The notes under the pieces are model-generated. The model saw nothing but the letters and a program-made list of their open reading frames with translations, did not search any database and was not told the DNA's origin. From positions 1 through 32,316 of the IMG/VR virus record IMGVR_UViG_3300042691_032333: 32,316 bases of DNA. One strand, 5' to 3'. The stretch is from a virus. Below are positions 10,084 through 16,531 of this stretch, one piece after another; position 1 is the first letter of the stretch; every line of letters begins with the position of its first letter. The translations under genes were made by a program, and so were the position numbers.

Positions 10084-10156
10084 GCCATCATAGCTCAGTT
10101 GGTAGAGCAGCTGATTTGTAATCAGCAGGTCGGGGGTTCAAGCCCCTCTGGTGGCT
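10084..10156 (+). tRNA. tRNA-Thr(TGT)
   Basis: Acceptor GCCATCA/TGGTGGC pairs with one wobble. Anticodon loop TTTGTAA gives TGT, the T arm is GGGGG-TTCAAGC-CCCTC and the discriminator is T. It is the last tRNA of the array. Confidence 0.95.
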
Positions 10157-10186
10157 CTGAAATCAATCTAGTGTTATATTTATAAA

Positions 10187-10217
10187 GGACTCGCACCTTA
10201 ATGGTGGAGTCCTTTTT
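10187..10217 (+). terminator. intrinsic terminator closing the tRNA array
   Basis: GGACTC-G-CACC / GGTG-GAGTCC with loop TTAAT forms a 10-bp stem with one bulged G, followed by TTTTT. It lies 30 bases after the last tRNA and upstream of the hsp20 leader. Confidence 0.88.
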
Positions 10218-10261
10218 CCGTGGCGCTCGTGGTGAGGCCACATAACCATAGGAGGTCAATT

Positions 10262-10741
10262 ATGACTCGTTTAGTTTTACGCCCATTTGGAACCAATGTT
10301 TTGAATTCTCGTGATAATTTCATTTCTACCTTTGATAAGGTGTTTGATGAAATCGCACGAAACAGTTTCCCCGACATTTATCAAAATCTTGGGGTTGAAC
10401 CATTTGGAAAAGCAGCATATCCAAAGGTTAATGTAATTTCTGAAAACGATTCTGTAGTAATTGAGGCAGAATTGGCGGGATATAAAAAGGACGAAATTGA
10501 TATTTCTGTCCAAGATGGGGTTCTCACTATTTCTGGTAAGGCATCACAACACACCGAACAAACTGATAAAGCAGTTTATCTCCTTCGTGAGTTGAAGCGC
10601 AGTGCTTTCAGCCGATCGTTCAAGTTAGGTGACCAGTTGGATGTTTCCGATGTAGATGCGAAGTTCAATAATGGGTTACTTACAATTACAATCCAAAAGT
10701 TGACGAAGGAGCCAGAAACAAAAAAGGTTATGATTAAGTAA
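10262..10741 (+). CDS. Hsp20/alpha-crystallin small heat-shock protein
   Basis: The ATG at 10262 follows AGGAGG by 6 bases; a longer in-frame reading starts in the leader and is not supported. The 159-residue protein has a variable N-terminal arm (1-50) and an alpha-crystallin domain (about 51-145). Family marks are YPKVNVISENDSVVIEAELAG, the YKKDEIDISVQDGVLTISG block (about residues 74-92) and FNNGLLTITI, the conserved G-x-L near the domain end. It acts as an ATP-independent holdase oligomer in the cytoplasm. Hsp20 genes are a known feature of marine T4-like phages, where they may protect virion proteins during assembly. Confidence 0.93.
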   Translation: MTRLVLRPFGTNVLNSRDNFISTFDKVFDEIARNSFPDIYQNLGVEPFGKAAYPKVNVISENDSVVIEAELAGYKKDEIDISVQDGVLTISGKASQHTEQTDKAVYLLRELKRSAFSRSFKLGDQLDVSDVDAKFNNGLLTITIQKLTKEPETKKVMIK

Positions 10742-10766
10742 TCACAATTACTAACAGGAGGTCAGA

Positions 10767-10817
10767 ATGATGTGTAGCTGTCTAATTTGTACTTGTCATT
10801 CACATATAACCGATTAA
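10767..10817 (+). CDS. 16-residue Cys-rich micropeptide (leader ORF 1)
   Basis: AGGAGG (10756-10761) precedes two consecutive ATGs at 10767 and 10770. The peptide MMCSCLICTCHSHITD has a C-x-C-x2-C-x-C-H pattern capable of binding a metal. The stop codon lies at the foot of the following hairpin (10806-10842), so translation of this ORF could melt that hairpin. Too short to claim as a gene without expression data; it may simply be a leader peptide. Confidence 0.4.
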   Translation: MMCSCLICTCHSHITD

Positions 10818-10842
10818 CTAGGAGGTGATCTATATCGGTTAT
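10806..10842 (+). promoter_or_regulatory. hairpin presenting an 11-nt perfect Shine-Dalgarno
   Basis: ATAACCGAT (10806-10814) pairs perfectly with ATCGGTTAT (10834-10842). The loop contains AGGAGGTGATC (10820-10830), complementary to the bacterial 16S rRNA 3' tail over 11 nt. The next ATG (10841) lies in the 3' arm, so the hairpin would control its translation. Confidence 0.55.
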
Positions 10843-10882
10843 GTTCATGGCTCAAACCTCTAGCATTTGGGAGAACAAATGA
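10841..10882 (+). CDS. 13-residue ORF (leader ORF 2)
   Basis: It starts at the end of the Shine-Dalgarno hairpin and encodes MFMAQTSSIWENK. Its TGA overlaps the ATG of the next tiny ORF (ATGA at 10879-10882). The ribosome-binding site is exceptionally strong but spaced longer than usual (about 12 bases from the core). Probably a leader peptide, if translated. Confidence 0.3.
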   Translation: MFMAQTSSIWENK

Positions 10883-10941
10883 AATTACACGGGTCGGTTT
10901 CTAATATAGGACCGGCCCGTTTTCGTTGGGAGAATATATGA
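10879..10941 (+). CDS. 20-residue ORF (leader ORF 3) over attenuator
   Basis: It starts after GGGAGAA, encodes MKLHGSVSNIGPARFRWENI and ends in an ATGA overlap with the start of the next gene (10938). It spans the terminator-like hairpin at 10890-10923, so ribosomes on it would disrupt that hairpin. This supports a leader role more than a protein function. Confidence 0.35.
   Translation: MKLHGSVSNIGPARFRWENI
10890..10923 (+). terminator. terminator or attenuator before membrane protein gene
   Basis: CGGGTCGGT (10890-10898) pairs with ACCGGCCCG (10911-10919), nine pairs with one G-U, followed directly by TTTT. It lies 15 bases before the start of the next gene and inside a tiny ORF, so it could be an attenuator controlled by translation. 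Confidence 0.72.
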
Positions 10942-11945
10942 GTAAATTTTTTGATTTTAAAACATTAATATCATTTTCTGCATTAACAATTGCGGGATGT
11001 GCTGCGTTGTTTTCCGTAACGGGTATTGGAACGTTATTTGCGGGTGCGGCAGTATCTGCGATGATAATGGCTAGTGCATTGGAACTGGGAAAATTAGTTG
11101 GTATTTCGTTCTTATATCGTTATTGGAATGAAATTCCAAAAGCATTAAAAACATACATGTCCGTTGCAACCGTAATATTGATATTAATAACTTCTGCTGG
11201 TATCTATGGGTATCTGTCATCGGCATATGCGAAAGTTGCGGCTACACCATTGAAGATGAGTACTGATATTCAAATTTTAAATTCGCAAGTAACCACGTTG
11301 GATGAAGAGATTAAACGAAAAACCACAAGACTTGACCAGATTATTTCATTACGTGGGCAGCAGGAAAATCGTATCGACAATCTTATCAGTAAAAGCACTA
11401 CAGGTTCGAACACATCTATCCGGTCAGCACAAAACAGTTTGACGGAACTAAATAAAACCGCAACACAGTTACAAAAGGAAATTAATCAAACGTCTGCACA
11501 ACGAGATAGTTTGAAAGCAAAAAGTTTGATGACAGAAGTAGATATTAATACCAACTCCGATATTGGAACATTTGTATATATTTCCAAAGCTATTGGTGTT
11601 TCATTGGATACGGTTGTTAAATGGTTTATATTAATTATAGTGTTTGTATTTGACCCATTATCTATTTGTCTAGTATTAGCTTATAATTTCTTGGTTAAAC
11701 GAGGTGATGTTGTTGAAGAACCAACGAAATTAACTATATTTAATGAAAATCCTATAGAGGAATCTATAGAAGTAGAGGAACAGCAACCAGAACCCGCGCC
11801 AGAATCCGCAGAAACCACGCCAGAATCGAACGAATCTATAGAAGTCACTACTTCTACGGATGACCCGTTTCCGCAGTATATGACACGGGCAGAGACAGAT
11901 GATGTTTTGGAAAAATGGTGGGCAAAAAGAAATGGTTTAAAATAG
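10938..11945 (+). CDS. membrane protein with coiled-coil domain, unknown function
   Basis: The ATG at 10938 follows GGGAGAA. The 335-residue protein has hydrophobic segments at about 10-30, 33-52 and 71-94 and a fourth at about 226-248. A soluble, coiled-coil-like domain (about 105-205, heptad-rich, TTLDEEIKRKTTRLDQIISL) lies between segments 3 and 4. The C-terminal tail is long, acidic and Pro/Glu/Ser/Thr-rich and ends in a short basic helix (WWAKRNGLK). The layout places the coiled coil on one side of the inner membrane, held by helices at both ends. I do not recognise a named family. It is preceded by the leader ORFs and attenuator and followed by a terminator, so it looks like an independently controlled unit. 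Confidence 0.8.
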   Translation: MSKFFDFKTLISFSALTIAGCAALFSVTGIGTLFAGAAVSAMIMASALELGKLVGISFLYRYWNEIPKALKTYMSVATVILILITSAGIYGYLSSAYAKVAATPLKMSTDIQILNSQVTTLDEEIKRKTTRLDQIISLRGQQENRIDNLISKSTTGSNTSIRSAQNSLTELNKTATQLQKEINQTSAQRDSLKAKSLMTEVDINTNSDIGTFVYISKAIGVSLDTVVKWFILIIVFVFDPLSICLVLAYNFLVKRGDVVEEPTKLTIFNENPIEESIEVEEQQPEPAPESAETTPESNESIEVTTSTDDPFPQYMTRAETDDVLEKWWAKRNGLK

Positions 11946-11956
11946 TATTTAAGTAC

Positions 11957-11985
11957 TTGACAAATTTGATACGCTGGTGTATATT
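11957..11985 (+). promoter_or_regulatory. sigma70-type promoter for uvsE group
   Basis: TTGACA (11957-11962), 17 bp and TATATT (11980-11985), the same boxes and spacing as at 4875 and 8721. It would start transcription near 11992, 38 bases before uvsE. The -10 box lies inside a hairpin, described separately. Confidence 0.62.
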
Positions 11986-12005
11986 TCATATACTAGCGTA
12001 TTTTT
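11971..12005 (+). terminator. terminator overlapping the uvsE promoter
   Basis: ACGCTGGTGTAT (11971-11982) pairs with ATATACTAGCGT (11988-11999), 12 pairs including two G-U, then A and TTTTT. It would end transcripts of the membrane protein gene while sharing bases with the promoter of the next operon. Confidence 0.65.
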
Positions 12006-12029
12006 ATTCACCTCAATACGGTAATACTT

Positions 12030-12926
12030 ATGCCACACAATGTCGGCTATTGTTGTATCAATCTTACTCTACAATCGTCTCGTAATATTACGACCAATCG
12101 TGGTATGATTCAACGTACATTTGAGCAACGTGGTGTCAAATATGCATCGGAGCTAGCACTACAAAATGCACGAGATTTGGTAGAAATTATACGGTGGAAC
12201 GCACAGCAAAATATCAGAGTGTTCCGTATGTCATCCGGTATATTTCCGTGGAACAGTAAGTACCAACTTACTGACCTTCCTGACTACGATAAGATTTCAT
12301 CCACACTACGGCAAGCTGGTAATATTGCTCATGCTACCAAACAACGTGTTTCCGCACATCCTGATCATTTTGTCAAACTAGGGTCGGACAAACCACATGT
12401 TGTTGATAATGCTATTCATGACTTGGAAAATCATTCAACTGTATTTGACCTCATGGGATTGTCTGCTACACATTACAATCCACTTAATATCCATGTTGGT
12501 ATGAATTATTCCGACGAGACTATCAATCGTTGGCTCCGAGCTTTCGATAGATTGTCTGACAATTGTAAGAAACGATTGGTTGTCGAGAACGATGACAAGG
12601 CGTCGGCATTCTCTGTACAACAGTTATACGACAAGATATACAAGCAAATATACACACCGATAACGTTCGACTACTTCCATCATCAGTTTCACCAAGATGG
12701 TTTGACTACAAAAGAAGCAGCAGTGTTGTCTGCATTTACGTGGGACACAACTCCTCTCTTTCACTATAGTGAATCTAAGAATCTCAACGAGGGTGTGTCT
12801 GGTAATCCACGTGCACATGCAGACTATGTGTTCAATAAGATTGATGATTTTGGTTTGACGTTCGATGTAGACTTGGAAGCTAAAGCTAAAGAAAAAGCTC
12901 TATTCAAATACTGGGAGTTACTATGA
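12030..12926 (+). CDS. uvsE: UV damage endonuclease UvsE/UvdE
   Basis: The 298-residue protein matches the UV DNA damage endonuclease family, TIM-barrel enzymes that nick DNA 5' to pyrimidine dimers and other lesions using a metal cluster. Visible marks are the N-terminal GYCCINLTLQ, the FRMSSGIFPW block (about residues 68-77), SAHPDHFVKL with metal-binding His (about 107-116), LNIHVG (about 151-156), RLVVENDDKASAF, with metal-binding Glu (about 182-194), and TFDYFHHQFH with paired His (about 213-222). Length is normal for the family. It overlaps the next gene by ATGA. Phage UvsE is known in marine T4-like phages and would protect the genome from sunlight damage. Confidence 0.92.
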   Translation: MPHNVGYCCINLTLQSSRNITTNRGMIQRTFEQRGVKYASELALQNARDLVEIIRWNAQQNIRVFRMSSGIFPWNSKYQLTDLPDYDKISSTLRQAGNIAHATKQRVSAHPDHFVKLGSDKPHVVDNAIHDLENHSTVFDLMGLSATHYNPLNIHVGMNYSDETINRWLRAFDRLSDNCKKRLVVENDDKASAFSVQQLYDKIYKQIYTPITFDYFHHQFHQDGLTTKEAAVLSAFTWDTTPLFHYSESKNLNEGVSGNPRAHADYVFNKIDDFGLTFDVDLEAKAKEKALFKYWELL

Positions 12927-13549
12927 TAAGTTTTGCGGTTACGACACACAACGAAGGTGAATACATACAAAAACTATTTGACCAACTCATACCGTTTTGC
13001 GAAAAGACGGGAGATGAAATAGTTGTACTGGATGACAATTCAACCGACACATACACACAGAATCTATTATTTAGATACGCCGACACAGATCAGATTCAAT
13101 TACATTACAGACAATTTGAAGGTGATTTTGCCGAGCATAAAAATTATTTGAATTCTTTGTGTAGGGGAGAGTATATCTGTCAAATTGATGCGGATGAAAC
13201 TCTAAACGAAAATTTGTTAAATTATCTACATGACTTGACAGGACATAATCCAACGGTAGATTTGTTTTGGTTACCCCGTGTTAACGTAGTCAACGGCCTT
13301 ACAGACGACGATGTTCGGAAGTGGGGTTGGAGTTTAAATGATAAGGGGTGGGTTATGTTTCCCGATTATCAAGGAAGATTATACAGAAATTCTACAGATA
13401 TTAAATGGGAACGAAAAGTTCACGAACGTATTGTAGGACACAAACTAGAAGCACATCTTCCGGCGGAAGAAGAGTGGTCAATAGTACATGTGAAAGATAT
13501 TCATCGGCAGAGGGAGCAAAATAAGTTATATGACACGATTACGAAATGA
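12923..13549 (+). CDS. glycosyltransferase family 2-like protein
   Basis: The ATG overlaps the uvsE stop (ATGA). The 208-residue protein begins MISFAVTTHNEGEYIQKLFDQL, the classic GT2 N terminus, followed by DEIVVLDDNSTDTY (about 31-44; nucleotide-binding DD), AEHKNYLN, and the DxD block CQIDADETL (about 90-98). The segment FPDYQGRLYRNS...ERKVHERIVG, with W and R/E residues, matches the later catalytic part of small GT2 enzymes. It would transfer a sugar from a nucleotide-sugar to an unknown acceptor. It overlaps the next gene by 20 bases. Confidence 0.85.
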   Translation: MISFAVTTHNEGEYIQKLFDQLIPFCEKTGDEIVVLDDNSTDTYTQNLLFRYADTDQIQLHYRQFEGDFAEHKNYLNSLCRGEYICQIDADETLNENLLNYLHDLTGHNPTVDLFWLPRVNVVNGLTDDDVRKWGWSLNDKGWVMFPDYQGRLYRNSTDIKWERKVHERIVGHKLEAHLPAEEEWSIVHVKDIHRQREQNKLYDTITK

Positions 13550-14561
13550 TAAAACGGCGTACACCTACGACGATATACAGTTAATTCCTAAGTATTCGGA
13601 GATTGAGTCACGTTCAAAAATTGACCTTACTACTAAGTTAACAACTAATTATAGTATTGGGGTACCATTCATTGCCTCACCAATGGATACTGTCTGTGAG
13701 TCGGAAATGGCTATTGCGATGATGGATTTGGGTGGCGTTGGATGCATTCATCGGTTTATGAATATTGAAGAGCAATCGCAGGAAGTAAATAAAGTACATA
13801 TACATACGTTTAAATATATGGCTGGTATTCCTGTTATGGCGGCAATCGGTGCAAATGGTGATTATTTAGAACGGGCACAAGAGTTGACAAAGGCGGGTGC
13901 CAATGTTATCTTAATAGATGTAGCACATGGACATCACAAGTTTGTCAAAGATGCTATAGAAAATTTAAAGAAACATCTTCCATCTCACGTTGATATCGTC
14001 GCAGGAAACGTAGCTACTACAGAAGCAGCCATTGATTTGGAACATTGGGGAGCAGATGCAATTCGTGTTGGTATTGGTGGGGGTTCCCTCTGTACTACAC
14101 GAATTAAAACAGGATTCGGTGTACCAAATGTTACGTCATTGTATGATTGTTCGATGGTAGTAAGTATTCCTGTAATTGCGTGTGGTGGTATTCGTACAAG
14201 CGGGGACATTGCTAAAGCATTAGCGATGGGAGCTCAATCGGTTATTCTGGGTTCACTTCTGGCGGGAACCACGGAGGCGCCTGGAGCAATTGTTCAAAAA
14301 TCTAACGGGTTATATAAAAGATATCGTGGAGCAGCATCACTAGAAACAAAAACGGTTCACGGTCAAGTACAACGAAACGTAGAAGGTGAATCCACCATTG
14401 TTCCTTTCAAGGGTGGAGCAAAATTTGTAATTGAAGGTTTGTTAGATGGATTACGGTCAGCGTTATCATATGCTGGTGCAGAATCAATAGAAAACTTTAA
14501 ACCAAATTTTTGTGTGGTAACCAACGCTGGTATTGCGGAGGCAAAACCACATCTTCTTTAA
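13530..14561 (+). CDS. IMP dehydrogenase/GMP reductase family enzyme
   Basis: The 343-residue TIM-barrel protein spans the whole IMPDH/GMP reductase catalytic domain. Substrate-site marks are YDDIQLIP near the N terminus, SPMDTVCES, the catalytic loop GGGSLCTTRI with Cys188, ACGGIRTSGDIAKALAMGA for phosphate binding, and GSLLAGTTEAPG. The CBS domains usual in bacterial IMPDH are absent. After YKRYRGAAS the flap reads QRNVEGESTIVPFKG, closer to GMP reductase (NVEGK) than to IMPDH, whose flap carries catalytic Arg-Tyr. GMP reductase (GMP to IMP with NADPH) is therefore preferred, with a short IMPDH as the alternative. Overlap with the preceding GT2 gene suggests coupled translation. Confidence 0.88.
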   Translation: MTRLRNDKTAYTYDDIQLIPKYSEIESRSKIDLTTKLTTNYSIGVPFIASPMDTVCESEMAIAMMDLGGVGCIHRFMNIEEQSQEVNKVHIHTFKYMAGIPVMAAIGANGDYLERAQELTKAGANVILIDVAHGHHKFVKDAIENLKKHLPSHVDIVAGNVATTEAAIDLEHWGADAIRVGIGGGSLCTTRIKTGFGVPNVTSLYDCSMVVSIPVIACGGIRTSGDIAKALAMGAQSVILGSLLAGTTEAPGAIVQKSNGLYKRYRGAASLETKTVHGQVQRNVEGESTIVPFKGGAKFVIEGLLDGLRSALSYAGAESIENFKPNFCVVTNAGIAEAKPHLL

Positions 14562-14574
14562 TTAAGGAGAAAAT

Positions 14575-15102
14575 ATGAGATATCTCGTAATAGTACTACT
14601 AACAGTCGCGGTATTATTCGCAGCAGAAAATAATAAAATTCATGTACCAAATCGTGTTGTGAAATCACAACCAACGGAACTTGAGAAATTTTTGAAACAT
14701 ATAGCATATAGAGAAAGTAATAATACTCGTAATATTGTCAATAAATTTGGGATGATGGGTAAGTATCAATTTTCACCAAACACAGTACGAGGATTAGGTT
14801 TCAAAGTTACAAAGAAAGAATTTTTACAAAATGAAGAATTACAAGACTCTGTTATGGTGGCATATATGAGACAGAACAACAGAGAATTGAATTCTATTAT
14901 TAAGAAGTATGATGGTAAAGTCGTAAAGGGAGTACAAGTAACACGATCTGGTATACTTGCCGCAGCACATCTGGGAGGTTCTCAGAGCGTAGTCAATTAT
15001 TTTTCAACGGATGATTGGACAGGATTGACAGATGCCAATGGTACGAGTATCCGTGAGTACATGAAAACTTTTTCCAAATATAAACTACAAAATAAAATAT
15101 GA
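14575..15102 (+). CDS. secreted lysozyme/transglycosylase-like protein
   Basis: A 175-residue protein with a signal peptide or signal anchor (residues 1-17, MRYLVIVLLTVAVLFAA). The mature domain carries the lysozyme-superfamily layout: catalytic-type Glu in AYRESNN (about residues 45-51), then GMMGKYQFSPNTVRGLGF (about 59-76) and a C-terminal AAHLGG block. These are the landmarks of transglycosylase-like lysozymes that cut peptidoglycan. It has AAGGAG before the ATG and overlaps the next gene by ATGA. With its own secretion signal it could be the endolysin or a periplasmic muramidase; no neighbour looks like a classical holin apart from the small membrane protein that follows. Confidence 0.75.
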   Translation: MRYLVIVLLTVAVLFAAENNKIHVPNRVVKSQPTELEKFLKHIAYRESNNTRNIVNKFGMMGKYQFSPNTVRGLGFKVTKKEFLQNEELQDSVMVAYMRQNNRELNSIIKKYDGKVVKGVQVTRSGILAAAHLGGSQSVVNYFSTDDWTGLTDANGTSIREYMKTFSKYKLQNKI

Positions 15103-15386
15103 TAGTATTTTTAATTATAAGTTTAATTGTTAATGTTTTATTGGGATATGCTGCATTTAACGCATCTAATAAAATCACATCATTGGAAGAAGCAGTTAAT
15201 TACTTTTATTCTCGTCTTGAAATAACATTACAACTAATGCGGACTATAGATGAAAAACAAATGTTTGAGAAGGATGATGAAGTTGGTGAAGTATTCACAC
15301 AACTAACAGACATTGTTAACGACCTTCGTCCAGTTTTATATGGGAGTATAATTGATGGTGAAACAAGCAAAGAAAGCGTTGGGTAA
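15099..15386 (+). CDS. small membrane-anchored protein, unknown function
   Basis: 95 residues with one N-terminal membrane segment (2-21, IVFLIISLIVNVLLGYAAF) and an acidic coiled-coil-like remainder (about 28-80). The gene overlaps the lysozyme-like gene by ATGA and the gp55-like gene by 32 bases. The position directly after a peptidoglycan hydrolase allows a holin- or spanin-type role, but no specific motif supports one. Confidence 0.72.
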   Translation: MIVFLIISLIVNVLLGYAAFNASNKITSLEEAVNYFYSRLEITLQLMRTIDEKQMFEKDDEVGEVFTQLTDIVNDLRPVLYGSIIDGETSKESVG

Positions 15387-16095
15387 GGTGTATTTTACAC
15401 AAGAAACAGAAGATGCGATTATAAAATACAACAAAGCAACGGACATGGACGAACGGGAAGAAGTATATAGAGAGTATATACAAGCACCCTTTGATAAATT
15501 GGCAGAAAACGTAATTAACAGATTTAAGTTTCCTTATATGGAAGGCACCTTTGAAGAAGTTAAAGCAGAGGTGGTTTCCTTTTTGGTTATAAATCTACAT
15601 AAGTTTACAGAAGGTAAGGGAAAGGCATTTTCCTACTTCAGCGTCATAGCCAAAAATTATTTAATATTGCATAATAACAATGCATACAAAGAAGAAAAAC
15701 GTTCTGTGTATTTGGTAGACAAGATTGACGAAACGTTTTCATTGGAAGAAACATTAATATCAGAACCGGAAGAAGAAGAAATTCAAAGCGACATGCGAGA
15801 TTTTATTCATATACTGGTACAGTATTGGGATTTCAATCTTACTAAAATATTTAAGAAAAAACGAGATGTTGAAATTGCCACTGCCGTTGTCGAATTGTTA
15901 CGACGGGTTGATGGGATTGAAAATTTTAATAAAAAAGCATTGTATTTGATGATACGTGAGATGACCAATCATAAAACTTCGCACATAACAAAGGTTATCA
16001 ATAAAATGAAAGGTCATGTATTTGAAAAAATGAAAGAATTTCGTAGAACTGGACATATATCTGATCCATCCACGTATTTTACATTCAAAAAATAA
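15355..16095 (+). CDS. gp55-like late transcription sigma factor
   Basis: The preferred start is the ATG at 15355 after GGGAG; an alternative TTG lies one codon upstream. The 246-residue protein resembles T4 gp55, the small sigma factor that directs host RNA polymerase to late promoters. The recognisable block is FDKLAENVINRFKFPYMEGT followed by a KAEVVSFLVINLHKF helix and GKGKAFSYFSVIAKNYLI (about residues 42-103), equivalent to sigma region 2, including its aromatic residues. A C-terminal helical part with basic residues follows. It sits directly upstream of the baseplate genes that such a factor would activate; the DsbA-like gene at 3342 is its probable helper. Confidence 0.86.
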   Translation: MVKQAKKALGKVYFTQETEDAIIKYNKATDMDEREEVYREYIQAPFDKLAENVINRFKFPYMEGTFEEVKAEVVSFLVINLHKFTEGKGKAFSYFSVIAKNYLILHNNNAYKEEKRSVYLVDKIDETFSLEETLISEPEEEEIQSDMRDFIHILVQYWDFNLTKIFKKKRDVEIATAVVELLRRVDGIENFNKKALYLMIREMTNHKTSHITKVINKMKGHVFEKMKEFRRTGHISDPSTYFTFKK

Positions 16096-16129
16096 CCTCT
16101 AACTATTTATAATATAGTAATTGGAGGTT
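16094..16129 (+). promoter_or_regulatory. hairpin sequestering a ribosome-binding site
   Basis: AACCTC (16094-16099) pairs with GAGGTT (16124-16129), and ACTAT/ATAGT (16102-16106/16114-16118) extends the stem. The 3' arm contains the GGAGG that serves the gene at 16133. The loop carries a TATAATA sequence that could be part of a late promoter. Confidence 0.45.
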
Positions 16130-16132
16130 TTT

Positions 16133-16531
16133 ATGAGTTTGGACAAAGAAATATTTGACGGGAAAACACTATCGGACCTTTTCTCGGAAATTTACAAAAA
16201 TACAGATAATAAACGACAGCAAATTAACTCCTTTGTTTCCAAGTTAATTATGCTCATACGTACACCAGAAGATGCTGCCGTTATTGGTCCTATTATAAAA
16301 GATTTTATAGAAGTCAATGTAAAGAACGATGAACATTTGGTGCGAGTTGCACAAATTGCTCAACGAATTGTCGGTGCTGTATCTAAGGGTGAAAACATAG
16401 ACGGATTATTGAGTGAGTCGGAAAAGCAAGCATTGCTGGGTGATTTACACGCAGAATTACAACAAATTGAAGACGAATCTGATAAATTGGATGATGCGAT
16501 ATTTTCCGCATCAAACCGAGTTAAAAAATGA
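16133..16531 (+). CDS. conserved-looking helical protein, unknown function
   Basis: The ATG at 16133 follows GGAGG; a TTG further upstream is less likely. The 132-residue, mostly helical, acidic protein has no membrane segment. Its C terminus reads LQQIEDESDKLDDAIFSASN, like a short coiled coil. It overlaps the spike gene by ATGA and opens the baseplate module, so a structural, chaperone or assembly role is plausible. I do not recognise the family. Confidence 0.72.
   Translation: MSLDKEIFDGKTLSDLFSEIYKNTDNKRQQINSFVSKLIMLIRTPEDAAVIGPIIKDFIEVNVKNDEHLVRVAQIAQRIVGAVSKGENIDGLLSESEKQALLGDLHAELQQIEDESDKLDDAIFSASNRVKK

Noticed and set aside
10177-10186. T4-type late promoter TATAAATA on the minus strand
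   Set aside because: No minus-strand genes are supported anywhere in the window, so the match is probably chance in AT-rich sequence.
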